Source of the DNA: Candidatus Kuenenia stuttgartensis | GTDB taxonomy: Bacteria > Planctomycetota > Planctomycetia > Pirellulales > UBA1268 | Direction: 5' to 3' | Assembly: GCA_945877135.1 (NCBI GenBank) | Contig: CAMCQY010000016.1 | Coordinates: 1-41,742 of the forward strand | DNA length: 41,742 bases | Part shown: positions 25,165-35,519 of the stretch, one piece after another | Position numbering within the stretch: the first letter of the stretch is position 1 | How the letters are laid out: every line of letters begins with the position of its first letter | The notes under the pieces: model-generated | What the model was told of the DNA's origin: nothing | What the model saw: the letters and a program-made list of their open reading frames with translations, nothing else | Database searches by the model: none | Program-made: the position numbers and the translations under genes

Positions 25165-25643
25165 ATCTCGCCACCGCCGCCCTCTGGCTGCCCACCGTCA
25201 ACGCCGCCCTCAACACGCTGGCCACCCTGCTGCTGGCGGCCGGCTGGATCTTCATCCGCCGTGGGAATTGGCGGGCCCACCGGGCCACGATGATCGCGGC
25301 GTTTACCGTATCGACCGTCTTTCTGGGCTGCTATCTGACCTACCATGCCCTCGTCGGCCACGTGCCGTTCACGGGGCAGGGGCCTGTCCGGATGGTCTAC
25401 TTCGCGATCCTGCTCACACACATTCTGCTGGCGGTGACGGTGCCCGTGCTGGCCATCGCCATGTTCGTGCTGGCGGCCAGGGGCCGCTGGGATGCCCATC
25501 GGCGGCTCGGAAAGATCACGATGCCGATTTGGCTCTATGTCTCGGTCACCGGGGTGGTGATCTACCTGATGCTCTACCAGTTCTACCCCGGCGGCCCGCG
25601 GGAGCCTATCATGCAAGAGGCAGCAACGGCCGCTCCGGCCTGA
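25161..25643 (+). CDS. DUF420 / CtaM-like membrane protein
   Basis: A protein of 160 residues with four membrane helices. Conserved polar positions of the DUF420 family can be seen: RRGNWRAHRATM, LTYHALVGH, LLTHILLAV and DAHRRLGKITMPIWLYVSVTG. In Bacillus the family member CtaM is needed for active haem A-containing oxidase, so a role in late oxidase assembly is likely here. It overlaps the Sco gene by four bases (ATGA), which supports a joint assembly function. Confidence 0.88.
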   Translation: MNLATAALWLPTVNAALNTLATLLLAAGWIFIRRGNWRAHRATMIAAFTVSTVFLGCYLTYHALVGHVPFTGQGPVRMVYFAILLTHILLAVTVPVLAIAMFVLAARGRWDAHRRLGKITMPIWLYVSVTGVVIYLMLYQFYPGGPREPIMQEAATAAPA

Positions 25644-25707
25644 GCCCTCATCCATCTGGCAGGGGGCAGTGTTGAGTCCACACCCGTCACGTATGGGAGT
25701 TCACCCC

Positions 25708-26073
25708 ATGGCCCATCGCCCGTCACTGTTCGACTCATCGCCGGCGGCGATACACTCGCTCCTTCTCCTTGCGGCCGTCGCCATTGCCGCGACTGCCGCC
25801 GGCGAAGCACTGGGCTGCCCCAACTGCAAAGACGCAGTCAACACCTCCGACCCCGAGGGGCTTAACCTCGCGCGAGGCTACTTCTACAGCATCCTCATCA
25901 TGCTGGCGATGCCCTTCACATTGATCAGCTCCTTCGGCATCTATGTCTGGCGAGAGATGCAGCGACAGAAGCGGGCTGGCCTGTCGCCCGCCGACCAGGC
26001 TGTCGGCGGCCCGCTCATGACCGTTCCGTATGAGCGGCCCACCTCCGAACAGGTCGCGCTTCCGCACCCGTGA
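25708..26073 (+). CDS. Small membrane protein with periplasmic CxxC
   Basis: A protein of 121 residues. A signal-like hydrophobic N-terminus (SLLLLAAVAIAATAAGEALG) is followed at once by CPNCKDAV and then, after about 20 residues, by a membrane helix (YFYSILIMLAMPFTLISSFG). The C-terminal tail is cytoplasmic and charged. The CxxC would face the periplasm, as expected for a copper- or thiol-handling helper of the oxidase, but I do not recognise the family. GGGAG eight bases before 25708 supports the start. The stop overlaps the next start (GTGA). Confidence 0.78.
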   Translation: MAHRPSLFDSSPAAIHSLLLLAAVAIAATAAGEALGCPNCKDAVNTSDPEGLNLARGYFYSILIMLAMPFTLISSFGIYVWREMQRQKRAGLSPADQAVGGPLMTVPYERPTSEQVALPHP

Positions 26074-27133
26074 GCGAGCACCCTCCAGCCGCGGAGCCAT
26101 GGCCAAAACCGGCAGCCCTGCCGGTGCCCGCTCCGGAGCAGGAACCACCGCGTGGGCAGACGCGTGCCCGCAACTACCTCGCCCGGCCCGAACAACGACG
26201 GATCTTCTGGTTGTTCATGCCGCCGGCCCTCATCGCCATGCTTCTGCTGGGATGGCTGGAGCGGAGCTGGTTTGCGCCTCCTCCCGCACCCGTCAGGCCA
26301 CAGGTTGACACGACGATGGCGGATGTGCCGACCGATCCCGCTCTGGCCGACGCGGTGGTCATCGCGGCCGATCCCGAACTGCCAGCGGGCGACGCCGATG
26401 AATATGGCGCCTCGGTCCATTCGCTCGCCCAGGTTCGGGATGACACCGTGTTTCGCGGAGCCGAGGAGGAAGCATGGTTTCAGATCTGGATGACGCTGCG
26501 ATCCACCGACACGCGGTCGCTCGCACGGTCTTCGGTTCGGCGGGTCAGCTTCACCGAACTGTTTGGCCAGCCGCGGAGCTATCGGGGCCGGATGGTGCGG
26601 TTTCGCGGAACGTTGCATCGGCTCGAAAAGCTGACAGCACCGGCCAACGATTATGACATCAAGGACTATTGGCAGGGCTGGCTGGAGCCGGATGGTGGGC
26701 CCGTGTCGCCGATCGTCGTCTATTTCCTGCGGCTTCCGGAAGGCATGCCCCATGGCATGCAGATCAGCGAGCAGGTGGATGTCGTGGGCTACTTCTTCAA
26801 ACGCTGGGCGTATGCCGCCACCGATACCGTGCGGATCGCGCCCCTCGTGCTGGCATTGGAGCCGATCTGGAAGCCGCAGCCGGTGGGCTCGCCGGTGGGA
26901 AATTCGATCGGCACCGTCGCGCTGGTCACGATGGCGGCCATCGTACTGCTCACCATGCTGGGCATCCGCGCCGCCGGCAACGGCCCCGGCCGGCGGCCGT
27001 CACCACCCCCCACCGATCTCTCCACCACACTGTCGGACGTGGAGCTCTTTTCCCCTGACGAAGCCCTGCGAAGAATGGCAGAGGAGGAATCGGAACGCCC
27101 GACCGGCCGAACCCCGGGGAAAGAACCACCGCC

Positions 27134-27137
<4 letters not shown>
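26070..27137 (+). CDS. Uncharacterised membrane-anchored protein A with LPEGMP motif
   Basis: A protein of 355 residues, starting with GTG and overlapping the upstream stop by four bases. Pro-rich cytoplasmic start, membrane helix at about 45-63 (FWLFMPPALIAMLLLGWL), a periplasmic domain, and a second helix near 280-300. The periplasmic domain has beta-rich segments (RMVRFRGTLHRLEKL; PIVVYFLRLPEGMP) ending in QISEQVDVVGYFFKRWAY. This order suggests an OB-like barrel, but that is inference. The motif LPEGMPxGxQIxExVxVxGxxFKRxxY is shared with the next protein. Position at the end of the oxidase block suggests a role in assembly or stability. The function is unknown. Confidence 0.75.
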
Positions 27138-29628
<2,491 letters not shown>

Positions 29629-29659
29629 CCGATGCGTGGGTGGCTTGTGTGAGCCCGCC

Positions 29660-29796
29660 GGGCGAGGCTGGCCACGCCCCGTCGCCGGACGTTCGCTCCG
29701 GCATCCTGCCTCCGCTCACTCGATGCTGACTGCGCTCCGGCATCCTGCCTGCGCTGGTCAGCAACGCCGGCTCTCAGGACGTGGCCAGCCCCGCCC
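29660..29796. repeat. REP-like palindromic element
   Basis: Arms 29660-29676 (GGGCGAGGCTGGCCACG) and 29780-29796 (CGTGGCCAGCCCCGCCC) are inverted copies with 16 of 17 bases matching, and the mismatch would be a G-U pair in RNA. Inside, GCTCCGGCATCCTGCCT occurs twice as a direct repeat (29695-29711 and 29734-29750, period 39). Confidence 0.72.
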
Positions 29797-29840
29797 TACC
29801 CGGATGGCATGGCACGTTGGGTGGCGTTTGCACCCGGAGT

Positions 29841-29865
29841 CCCCCGGCTCCCGCCGGGGGCTTTT
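29841..29865 (+). terminator. Rho-independent terminator downstream of mdh
   Basis: CCCCCGGC (29841-29848), loop TCCC, GCCGGGGG (29853-29860), followed by CTTTTTG. The 8-bp GC stem with a T-run is a textbook terminator for plus-strand transcription and lies about 210 bases after mdh. Confidence 0.78.
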
Positions 29866-29914
29866 TGTGAACTGCTGCGTCAGCTGCGATGGTCGCACCA
29901 CCCATGACAGCAAG

Positions 29915-29934
29915 CCCCGGACGGAAGTCCGGGG
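29915..29934. repeat. Perfect hairpin with GGAA loop
   Basis: CCCCGGAC (29915-29922), loop GGAA (a GNRA-type tetraloop), GTCCGGGG (29927-29934). No T-run follows, so it is a structural repeat rather than a terminator. Confidence 0.65.
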
Positions 29935-30184
29935 ACACCGGTTCGTTGGGCGATACCGGCACTGCATGACACGTGGGCCGGCATTCGGACCGACAGAACG
30001 CCATGTTTTGCGCGCACGCATCTTGCCCCTCTTGCCCTGTCTGCGCTGGCGATGCTGCGGCCCGATCCTGCCGTTGCTGGTGTCTGAGTGTTCGGCTACA
30101 AACCCGAGGCCTGGAAAAGCCAGGGGTCGGCAGGGGTTGTTCCCTTGCCGGCATGAGCCCCGTCACGAGTCGCCGAGGTGCCCG

Positions 30185-30925
30185 ATGAACAGTCGCCTTC
30201 CGAAACGACACTCCCGGAGCGGCTCTGCCCGCCGACAAGCGGCCACCGACAGCGCGGCCGCCGGCTTGCCAGGCATCGCGTCGGATTGGCTGGGGGATGA
30301 CCGACTTTTCACGCCGCTCGGGCACGAACCAGGCTACGACTATCCGTTGTTGGTCTGGCTCCCCGAGTCACGGGAGCTCTCCACGCGGAAAAAAACCTTC
30401 GAACTTGGCCGGGTCATGCAGCGAGTGAGCCTCCGCAACTTCGTCGCCGTGCAGCCGGTGATCGGACCGAGCGAGTCGCCCACCGCGGATCTCGACGAGG
30501 CCGTCTGGCGGTCGATCGACCGGGTTCGCGACCGCATCGCCATCCATCCGAATCGGATCTTTTTGGTGGGGCAGGGCGACGGCGGCTCCGATGCGTTTCG
30601 CATCGCCTGCCGTCACCCGCGGGAATTCGCCGGCGTCATCTCGCTGGGCGGACCTTTTCCGCTGGAAGAGTCGCTTTTCTCGCAGCTCGCCGATGTCCGT
30701 CGCCTGCCGATGTTGTTCTGTTGCCGGCGGTCGAGCGTGCTCGAGCAGGCGGCCCACACCGATCGCACGCTCCGCCTTTTTCATGCTGCAGGTGCGGCGC
30801 TTGCCATGCGGATCTATCCCGGCAGCAACGACCTGTCCAAGGCAGTGCTCGCCGATGTGAATCGGTGGGTCATGGACGAAGTCTGCGGAAAGCCCGCCGT
30901 CGTTCCTTCGCTCTCCGCCTCCTAA
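30185..30925 (+). CDS. Alpha/beta-hydrolase-like protein lacking the nucleophile Ser
   Basis: A protein of 246 residues. The core resembles dienelactone hydrolase/esterase-type alpha/beta hydrolases: DYPLLVWLPES near residue 55, NFVAVQPV, then HPNRIFLVGQGDGGSDAFRI containing the nucleophile elbow, and GVISLGGPFPLEE. In the elbow the usual G-x-S-x-G reads GQGDG (residues 129-133), so the Ser position is Gly131. A hydrolase reaction by the normal mechanism is therefore unlikely, and the protein may be a binding or scaffolding relative. The start at 30185 follows GAGG with a suitable gap. It is 13 bases before the next gene and likely cotranscribed with the export-gate cluster. Confidence 0.78.
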   Translation: MNSRLPKRHSRSGSARRQAATDSAAAGLPGIASDWLGDDRLFTPLGHEPGYDYPLLVWLPESRELSTRKKTFELGRVMQRVSLRNFVAVQPVIGPSESPTADLDEAVWRSIDRVRDRIAIHPNRIFLVGQGDGGSDAFRIACRHPREFAGVISLGGPFPLEESLFSQLADVRRLPMLFCCRRSSVLEQAAHTDRTLRLFHAAGAALAMRIYPGSNDLSKAVLADVNRWVMDEVCGKPAVVPSLSAS

Positions 30926-30938
30926 ACCGCGGTCCATC

Positions 30939-31499
30939 ATGACGCCTTCATTCCAGCACCACCGCTCAGCCCTTCTGCATCCGCAGCATGCCCCGCATTC
31001 CCAGGGCCTGCTCGCAACGATCCTGGCAGACTGTGCCCGCAACCGTCGCGAACAGGGCCGGCCTCCGCTGCCAGCCACGCTCGACGTGGCCACGCACCAT
31101 GAGCAGGCGCTTGCCGCCGACCCCGCGCTCGTGCGCCGTGTGCTGGAACCGCTCATCCGCCGGGCGATGGAATCGGCCTCGGAGGCCGATCCCAACGGCG
31201 ATTCGCCGGTCGTTCGGGAGGTCGTCGTCACCAGCATCGATGTGGGGAGTGCGATCGAAATCGAGGTGGCCGATTCCGGGCCGGCGCTTCCGGCGTCAGT
31301 CCGGAGGTGGCTCAACGAGACCGCGAACGGTATTCACGCTCCCAGCATCACGCCGGATGGAGCCGGTCTGGCGCTGGCTGCAGTTCGTGCGGCCGCCGCA
31401 CGGATCGACGGCACACTGTCCGCGGCCAACTGCCCGGAAGGGGGCGTGGCCATCACCGTACGACTGCCGCGTCGGCAGGCCCAGCGGCTGGCAGCATGA
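30939..31499 (+). CDS. Degenerate histidine-kinase-like ATPase domain protein
   Basis: A protein of 186 residues, essentially one HATPase domain without a histidine-phosphoacceptor domain. Matches in order: DPALVRRVLEPLIRRAMESA in the N-box position, EIEVADSGPALP for the G1 box, and GAGLALAAVRAAAARIDGTL followed by GGVAITVRLP for the G2 region. The key N-box Asn is replaced by Arg75 (and the earlier one by Pro71), and the G1 box reads DSGPA rather than DxGxG. ATP binding is therefore doubtful. It might act as an anti-sigma-type or partner-binding domain. It is followed after 110 bases by the fliF-fliO gene. Confidence 0.7.
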   Translation: MTPSFQHHRSALLHPQHAPHSQGLLATILADCARNRREQGRPPLPATLDVATHHEQALAADPALVRRVLEPLIRRAMESASEADPNGDSPVVREVVVTSIDVGSAIEIEVADSGPALPASVRRWLNETANGIHAPSITPDGAGLALAAVRAAAARIDGTLSAANCPEGGVAITVRLPRRQAQRLAA

Positions 31500-31609
31500 C
31501 GACCCGCAGGCCCGCCGCAGACTCCCTGCCGATGGTCCTGCCGCGTTGAATCCGAACCTCATCCCCGCTCCCCACAACCCGTTCAATTCCCAGTCACGAA
31601 GGGCAGTGC

Positions 31610-33973
31610 ATGGAAGCACAGCAACCCTCGCCGTCGTCGCGAGACCGTTTCTCGCTGGCCATGACGCCGGCCCAGGTGATCGCGCTTGGGCTCGTGGCCG
31701 CATCGATGGGCTGGGCCGTCTGGCTGCTCCGCGACCGGCCGACGAGCGAAGAGGTCGAACTGCTTGCCGGCATGGCCCTGCCGTCGTCCGAGATGGCGAT
31801 CATGGAAGCGGCCTTCGATCGGGCCCAACTCACCGACCACCGCACCGACGGTGGCCGGGTCTGGGTGCCCCGTAGCCGGCAGAGCGCCTACATGCGGGCC
31901 CTGGTCGATGCCGAGGCGCTGCCGCGGGAGTTTGGTGGCAGCCTCCGCCGTGCACTGGAGAAAAACAGCCCGTGGCAGAGCAAGGCCGTGCAGGGCGAAC
32001 TGTTGCGGGTGGCCACCCAGGAGGAATTGTCGCTGGTCATCTGTTCGATGCCCGGCATCGAGCGAGCCGCGGTGCTCTACGACAGCGAAAGCCATCACAG
32101 CCTCGAAGGTGGCGGCCCTGCCAAGACCGCCAGCGTGAATGTCCGCACGCAGCCCGACATGGAACTCGACCCGGCCCGCGTGCAGGCGATCCGCGTGCTT
32201 GTGAGTGCGTCGATCGCCGGACTGTCGCCAGAGCGTGTGGCGGTCACTGATTTGCGGAGCGGCCGCGTCTATGTTGGGCCGCTCGAAGCGGTCGTGGACC
32301 GGGAGATGGCGGCGATCGCCGGCGCCGATCCGGCGCTGGCCAAAAAGATCGCACACGAGCACCACCTCGCTAGCAAGGTTCGGCAGTCGCTTTCCTTTCT
32401 GAAGGGCGTTACGGTGGACGTCTCGGTGGAATTCGATGGAGCCGAGACGGATGCCCCGCCGCTGCCCCCGGGGCCGGAGTCGCTGCAGGTTCCCGTAGCT
32501 GGCGACCTCAACTCCTCCCCGCAGGGGCCGACGCAAAAGCCTGCCGACGCCAACGCCCCCGCGGAGATCAGGCCTCGGTCTGCCATCATCGTCGCGTCGC
32601 CCCCGCCTCAGCCGACACCAACTCAGTCGACGCCTGCCCAGCCCCAGCCGGTTCGTGGAGCCAAGGCCGACATGCCCGGGGCGATCCTCGTCTCGATCGC
32701 GGTTCCCGACAGCTATTTTCAATCCGCATGCCGGGCGGCAGCGGAGCGTGCGGGCCAGCCTGCCCTGCAGCCGATCGCCATCGAGGCCCAGGAGATCGAG
32801 CGTATTCGTCGGCATGTGCTCAGCCTGCTGCCGGCAACCCGCGACCCGGCGCAACGGCGGGTGATCATCACCAGCTTTCCTGTTGCCGGTCCGTCGCAAG
32901 CCCGTCGCGAGCCGGCCGGTCGGTCCGCTGGCGTTCGTGGCTCCGCTGCTTCGGCCGACCCACAGTCGGCCGAACACGGCCGGGAACACGCCCGACACCA
33001 TTCTCATGCCTTCGATGCGGTCATCGCTGACGTCACTGCTGGACGCTTCAGCGAAGTTCCGCGGCAGGTCTGGCTGGCCGCCACAAGCATCTGCGTTGGA
33101 CTGCTGGCCGGCTTCCTCTGGTGGGTCGGTGGACGCCGCCATCCGTCGTCGATCGGCCTGTCGCCGCGGCATGGTATGCAGCAGCCACGGATCGATTGGT
33201 CGGGTGTCGGCCAGTCCGGCGCCGCCGACACGACGGCTTCCGACCCTCGTGCGAGTTTGTCTGCGAGCGGCTCCGGGATCGGCCGGGCGGCGGCACTCAT
33301 CGTCGGCATGTGGGCCTGCACGGGACCGCTGCAGGCAGCCGGCCCAGACCCAGACCCAGCCGCCGCCGTGGCGCCACTGCCGGAAACGATGCTGCGGGAG
33401 ACGCTGGCCTCGACCGACCAGCCACTGGCAGCCTCGCTCCAGACCACAGCGGTGGCGTCGGGCATGCCAGCCCGACACAGGGCGACCAGCCTTGATGGCG
33501 GCAGCGTGCCGCATGTTCTTCCGGCACTGCCACTGACCCCCCGCGGCGATGCTGCGGCGGCCGACCTCGCGCCCGGTTCGAACGGCGTTGGGATTCGCTC
33601 GGGACAACTCTCCGACTGGAAACTGTTGGCGGCGATCGGGGCCGCCTTCGCAGTGGTGGCGGCTGCAACGGCGTTCAACAGGCGGCGGGCGACCGTGCTG
33701 CCTCCCGATGTCTTCGAGGTGCTCGGAGAAGGATCGCTCGGTGGCCAGCACGCGGTGCGGATCGTACGATTCGGACCAAAGACACTGCTCGTGGGCGTCT
33801 CGGCGGCGGGCTGCCAGACACTCGCCGAACTCACCGACCCGCAGGCCACGGCCTGCATTGCCGCTGCCTGTCGTGGAGTCTATCCGCCGATCCGGCCATC
33901 TGCGGCACCGCGGATCCTCACGCCGACCAATCAACCCCCGATCAAGGCAAGCGGCAGCGGGGAGGCAGCATGA
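31610..33973 (+). CDS. FliF-FliO fusion protein (MS-ring plus export-gate assembly factor)
   Basis: A protein of 787 residues in one uninterrupted frame. Residues 1-549 follow FliF: membrane helix at about 20-40 (VIALGLVAASMGWAVWLL); a ring-building domain 1 (MALPSSEMAIMEAAFDRAQL, then RVWVPRS); domain 2 at about 118-228 (QGELLRVATQEELSLVICSM, then VNVRTQPDMELD); a Pro/Gln-rich spacer; and a second helix at about 487-507. The cytoplasmic tail after it is short, so the FliG-binding end of FliF is not recognisable. From residue 550 a signal-like hydrophobic segment (AAALIVGMWACTGPLQA) starts the FliO part: a helix near 672-688, then EVLGEGSLGGQHAVRIVRFG and KTLLVGVSAAG, typical of FliO. The stop overlaps fliP by four bases. 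Confidence 0.78.
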   Translation: MEAQQPSPSSRDRFSLAMTPAQVIALGLVAASMGWAVWLLRDRPTSEEVELLAGMALPSSEMAIMEAAFDRAQLTDHRTDGGRVWVPRSRQSAYMRALVDAEALPREFGGSLRRALEKNSPWQSKAVQGELLRVATQEELSLVICSMPGIERAAVLYDSESHHSLEGGGPAKTASVNVRTQPDMELDPARVQAIRVLVSASIAGLSPERVAVTDLRSGRVYVGPLEAVVDREMAAIAGADPALAKKIAHEHHLASKVRQSLSFLKGVTVDVSVEFDGAETDAPPLPPGPESLQVPVAGDLNSSPQGPTQKPADANAPAEIRPRSAIIVASPPPQPTPTQSTPAQPQPVRGAKADMPGAILVSIAVPDSYFQSACRAAAERAGQPALQPIAIEAQEIERIRRHVLSLLPATRDPAQRRVIITSFPVAGPSQARREPAGRSAGVRGSAASADPQSAEHGREHARHHSHAFDAVIADVTAGRFSEVPRQVWLAATSICVGLLAGFLWWVGGRRHPSSIGLSPRHGMQQPRIDWSGVGQSGAADTTASDPRASLSASGSGIGRAAALIVGMWACTGPLQAAGPDPDPAAAVAPLPETMLRETLASTDQPLAASLQTTAVASGMPARHRATSLDGGSVPHVLPALPLTPRGDAAAADLAPGSNGVGIRSGQLSDWKLLAAIGAAFAVVAAATAFNRRRATVLPPDVFEVLGEGSLGGQHAVRIVRFGPKTLLVGVSAAGCQTLAELTDPQATACIAAACRGVYPPIRPSAAPRILTPTNQPPIKASGSGEAA

Positions 33974-34935
33974 CGCTCCGCAGACCCGCGAACTTTCTTC
34001 AATATGCACTGCTGCTGGCGGCAGTGCTGATCGCCCGGCCGTTGCCGACCGTCGCTGCAGAGGAGGTCCAGGCGACTCCCCAGGCCATCCGGCCGGCGAG
34101 CGTCGCCTTTGAACCGGCCACGTTGCCAGTCGCAGTCGAACCCGCACCGCTGCCCGCCGTCTCGCAGCCTTCCATGTCCGAGCAGCCCATGCCGTCGGCC
34201 CAGCGGGCGGTCTCCCGGACGGAACGAGGTGACGCCGCAGCCCTTTCCGGCATGCTTGCCAAGTTCGTCGGCGGCCGTTCGCTCGACGCGACGCTTTCCG
34301 CGGCGGTGATGTTCGGCGTCGCCAGCCTCGCGCCGGCGGTGCTGCTGATGACCACCTGCTTCGTGCGGATGTCGATCGTGCTGACGCTCGTGCGGCAGGG
34401 CCTCGGCACACCGCAACTCCCCTCCAACCAGATCCTCACGTCGCTGGCACTCTTTCTCTCGGCGCTGGTGATGTGGCCGGTCTGGACCGCCGCCTACCGT
34501 GACGGCGTCGAGCCCTACCAGCAGGGTCGGATCGAACTGTCCGCGGCCTACGAGCAGGGCACGCTGCCGATTCGCCGCTGGATGGCGACCCAGATCGAAC
34601 ATTCGGGCAACCGCGACACCATGCTCTACTTTCTCGCGCGGCATCCCTCCGCGCCCAAGCGGGTGGCCACCTACGACGACGTTCCCGTGGAGACCCTGCT
34701 GCCGGCCTTCCTCGTCAGCGAATTGAAGACGGCCTTCGCGATCGGTTTCCGCCTGCTACTCCCGTTTCTCGTGCTCGACGTGTTGGTGGCGACGCTGGTG
34801 GTGTCTACGGGCCTGGTGATGCTGCCGCCGACGCTCGTGTCGTTGCCACTCAAGCTGATGGTGTTTGTGGCTGCCGATGGCTGGTCGCTGGTGGTCAGGT
34901 CTCTGCTCGACGGCGTGCGCAGCACCGGTTCTTGA
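33970..34935 (+). CDS. fliP: Flagellar/type III export gate protein FliP
   Basis: A protein of 321 residues. A signal peptide (YALLLAAVLIARPLPTVAA) is followed by a Pro/Ala-rich periplasmic linker of about 90 residues, longer than usual. The FliP core is clear: LLMTTCFVRMSIVLTLVRQG, LGTPQLPSNQILTSLALFLS, then VSELKTAFAIGFRLLLPFLV and VMLPPTLVSLPLKLMVFVAA with DGW. FliP forms the export channel with FliQ and FliR in the inner membrane. It begins inside the fliF-fliO stop codon (ATGA), showing translational coupling. It is followed by fliQ after 13 bases. Confidence 0.94.
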   Translation: MTLRRPANFLQYALLLAAVLIARPLPTVAAEEVQATPQAIRPASVAFEPATLPVAVEPAPLPAVSQPSMSEQPMPSAQRAVSRTERGDAAALSGMLAKFVGGRSLDATLSAAVMFGVASLAPAVLLMTTCFVRMSIVLTLVRQGLGTPQLPSNQILTSLALFLSALVMWPVWTAAYRDGVEPYQQGRIELSAAYEQGTLPIRRWMATQIEHSGNRDTMLYFLARHPSAPKRVATYDDVPVETLLPAFLVSELKTAFAIGFRLLLPFLVLDVLVATLVVSTGLVMLPPTLVSLPLKLMVFVAADGWSLVVRSLLDGVRSTGS

Positions 34936-34948
34936 GGAGGCTCCAGTC

Positions 34949-35200
34949 ATGACCGACGGCGACCTCGTAGAACTCGTCAGGCAGGCGATCCTCTCCGGAC
35001 TGTTCGTGATTGCGCCGGTGCTGCTCGCCGGCTTTGCGGTGGCGGTCATCACCGGCCTGGTGCAGGCGGCGACCGGCGTCCATGAACCGCTGGTGGGGCT
35101 CGCGCCCCGGCTCGTGGCGATGGCGGCGACATTGGTGCTTGTGATGCCGTGGATGGTGGAACGGTTCGTCGAGATGTTTCGCGCGGCGGCGTTGCCGTAG
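34949..35200 (+). CDS. fliQ: Flagellar/type III export gate protein FliQ
   Basis: A protein of 83 residues with two membrane helices (about 13-35 and 50-70), the size of all FliQ proteins. The family pattern is visible: LVELVRQAILSGLFVIAPVL and GFAVAVITGLVQAATGVHEP, then LVAMAATLVLVMPWMVERFV. The usual TQI/TxIQE segment is replaced by TGVHEP. GAGGAGG ends eight bases before the ATG at 34949, a very strong ribosome binding site. It lies between fliP and fliR. Confidence 0.92.
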   Translation: MTDGDLVELVRQAILSGLFVIAPVLLAGFAVAVITGLVQAATGVHEPLVGLAPRLVAMAATLVLVMPWMVERFVEMFRAAALP

Positions 35201-35519
35201 CAGATCGTGGATGAGGATTGCAGATGAAGGTTTGCAGGAAGCCGCAATGGTTCGCCGGCTGCGATACACCCCGCCGGGCCGGCAGAAGTCTCGTCGCGGG
35301 GGCGAGGATACGCCCAATGCTCCTCGAGCTTCCGCCGATCCCGGCTACCCAAGACGGCATGGCAGGATGCCATGCGCAGCACCGGCAAACTGCGTTTGCC
35401 AAGCGCCCGCTGAGGACAGGCATCCGCCTCTCAGGGCGACACGATGTCGTGTTTTTCGTGAACACAGCTCCTCAGCATCTGGAGCGTTTCGGAGGCGAAG
35501 TCGCCAACTTGATTGGATT
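35201..35519. other. Gap between fliQ and fliR with a palindrome
   Basis: This 319-bp stretch interrupts otherwise tightly packed export-gate genes. The frame of fliR stays open through it, but the sequence (Arg/Pro-rich, no membrane helix) does not look like protein. It holds a perfect palindrome at 35357-35375 and a smaller CGACA-CGA-TGTCG hairpin before TGTTTTT at about 35441-35458. Confidence 0.55.
35357..35375. repeat. Perfect palindrome in the fliQ-fliR gap
   Basis: GCATGGCA (35357-35364), loop GGA, TGCCATGC (35368-35375). It could be an operator or an RNA hairpin in the middle of the operon. Confidence 0.55.

Larger units (their letters stand above)
29629..30184. other. Repeat-rich intergenic region, no gene
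   Basis: Across 556 bp no credible coding frame is seen on either strand. It holds a REP-like palindromic element (29660-29796), a terminator hairpin (29841-29865), a second strong hairpin (29915-29934) and a weaker one (30110-30124, CCTGG-AAAAG-CCAGG). It separates mdh from the export-gate cluster. Confidence 0.7.

Noticed and set aside
29774-30325. A 183-residue minus-strand frame across the repeat island
   Set aside because: It runs through the terminator and hairpins, with Arg/Pro-rich sequence and no domain.
31583-34411. A 942-residue open frame on the minus strand
   Set aside because: It lies antisense to the FliF-FliO fusion and FliP, is very Arg-rich, and shows no family motif. High GC leaves antisense frames open.
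35211-35519. N-terminal extension of FliR through the fliQ-fliR gap
   Set aside because: The frame is open but the sequence is basic and Pro-rich with no homology to FliR, which normally begins near the chosen start.
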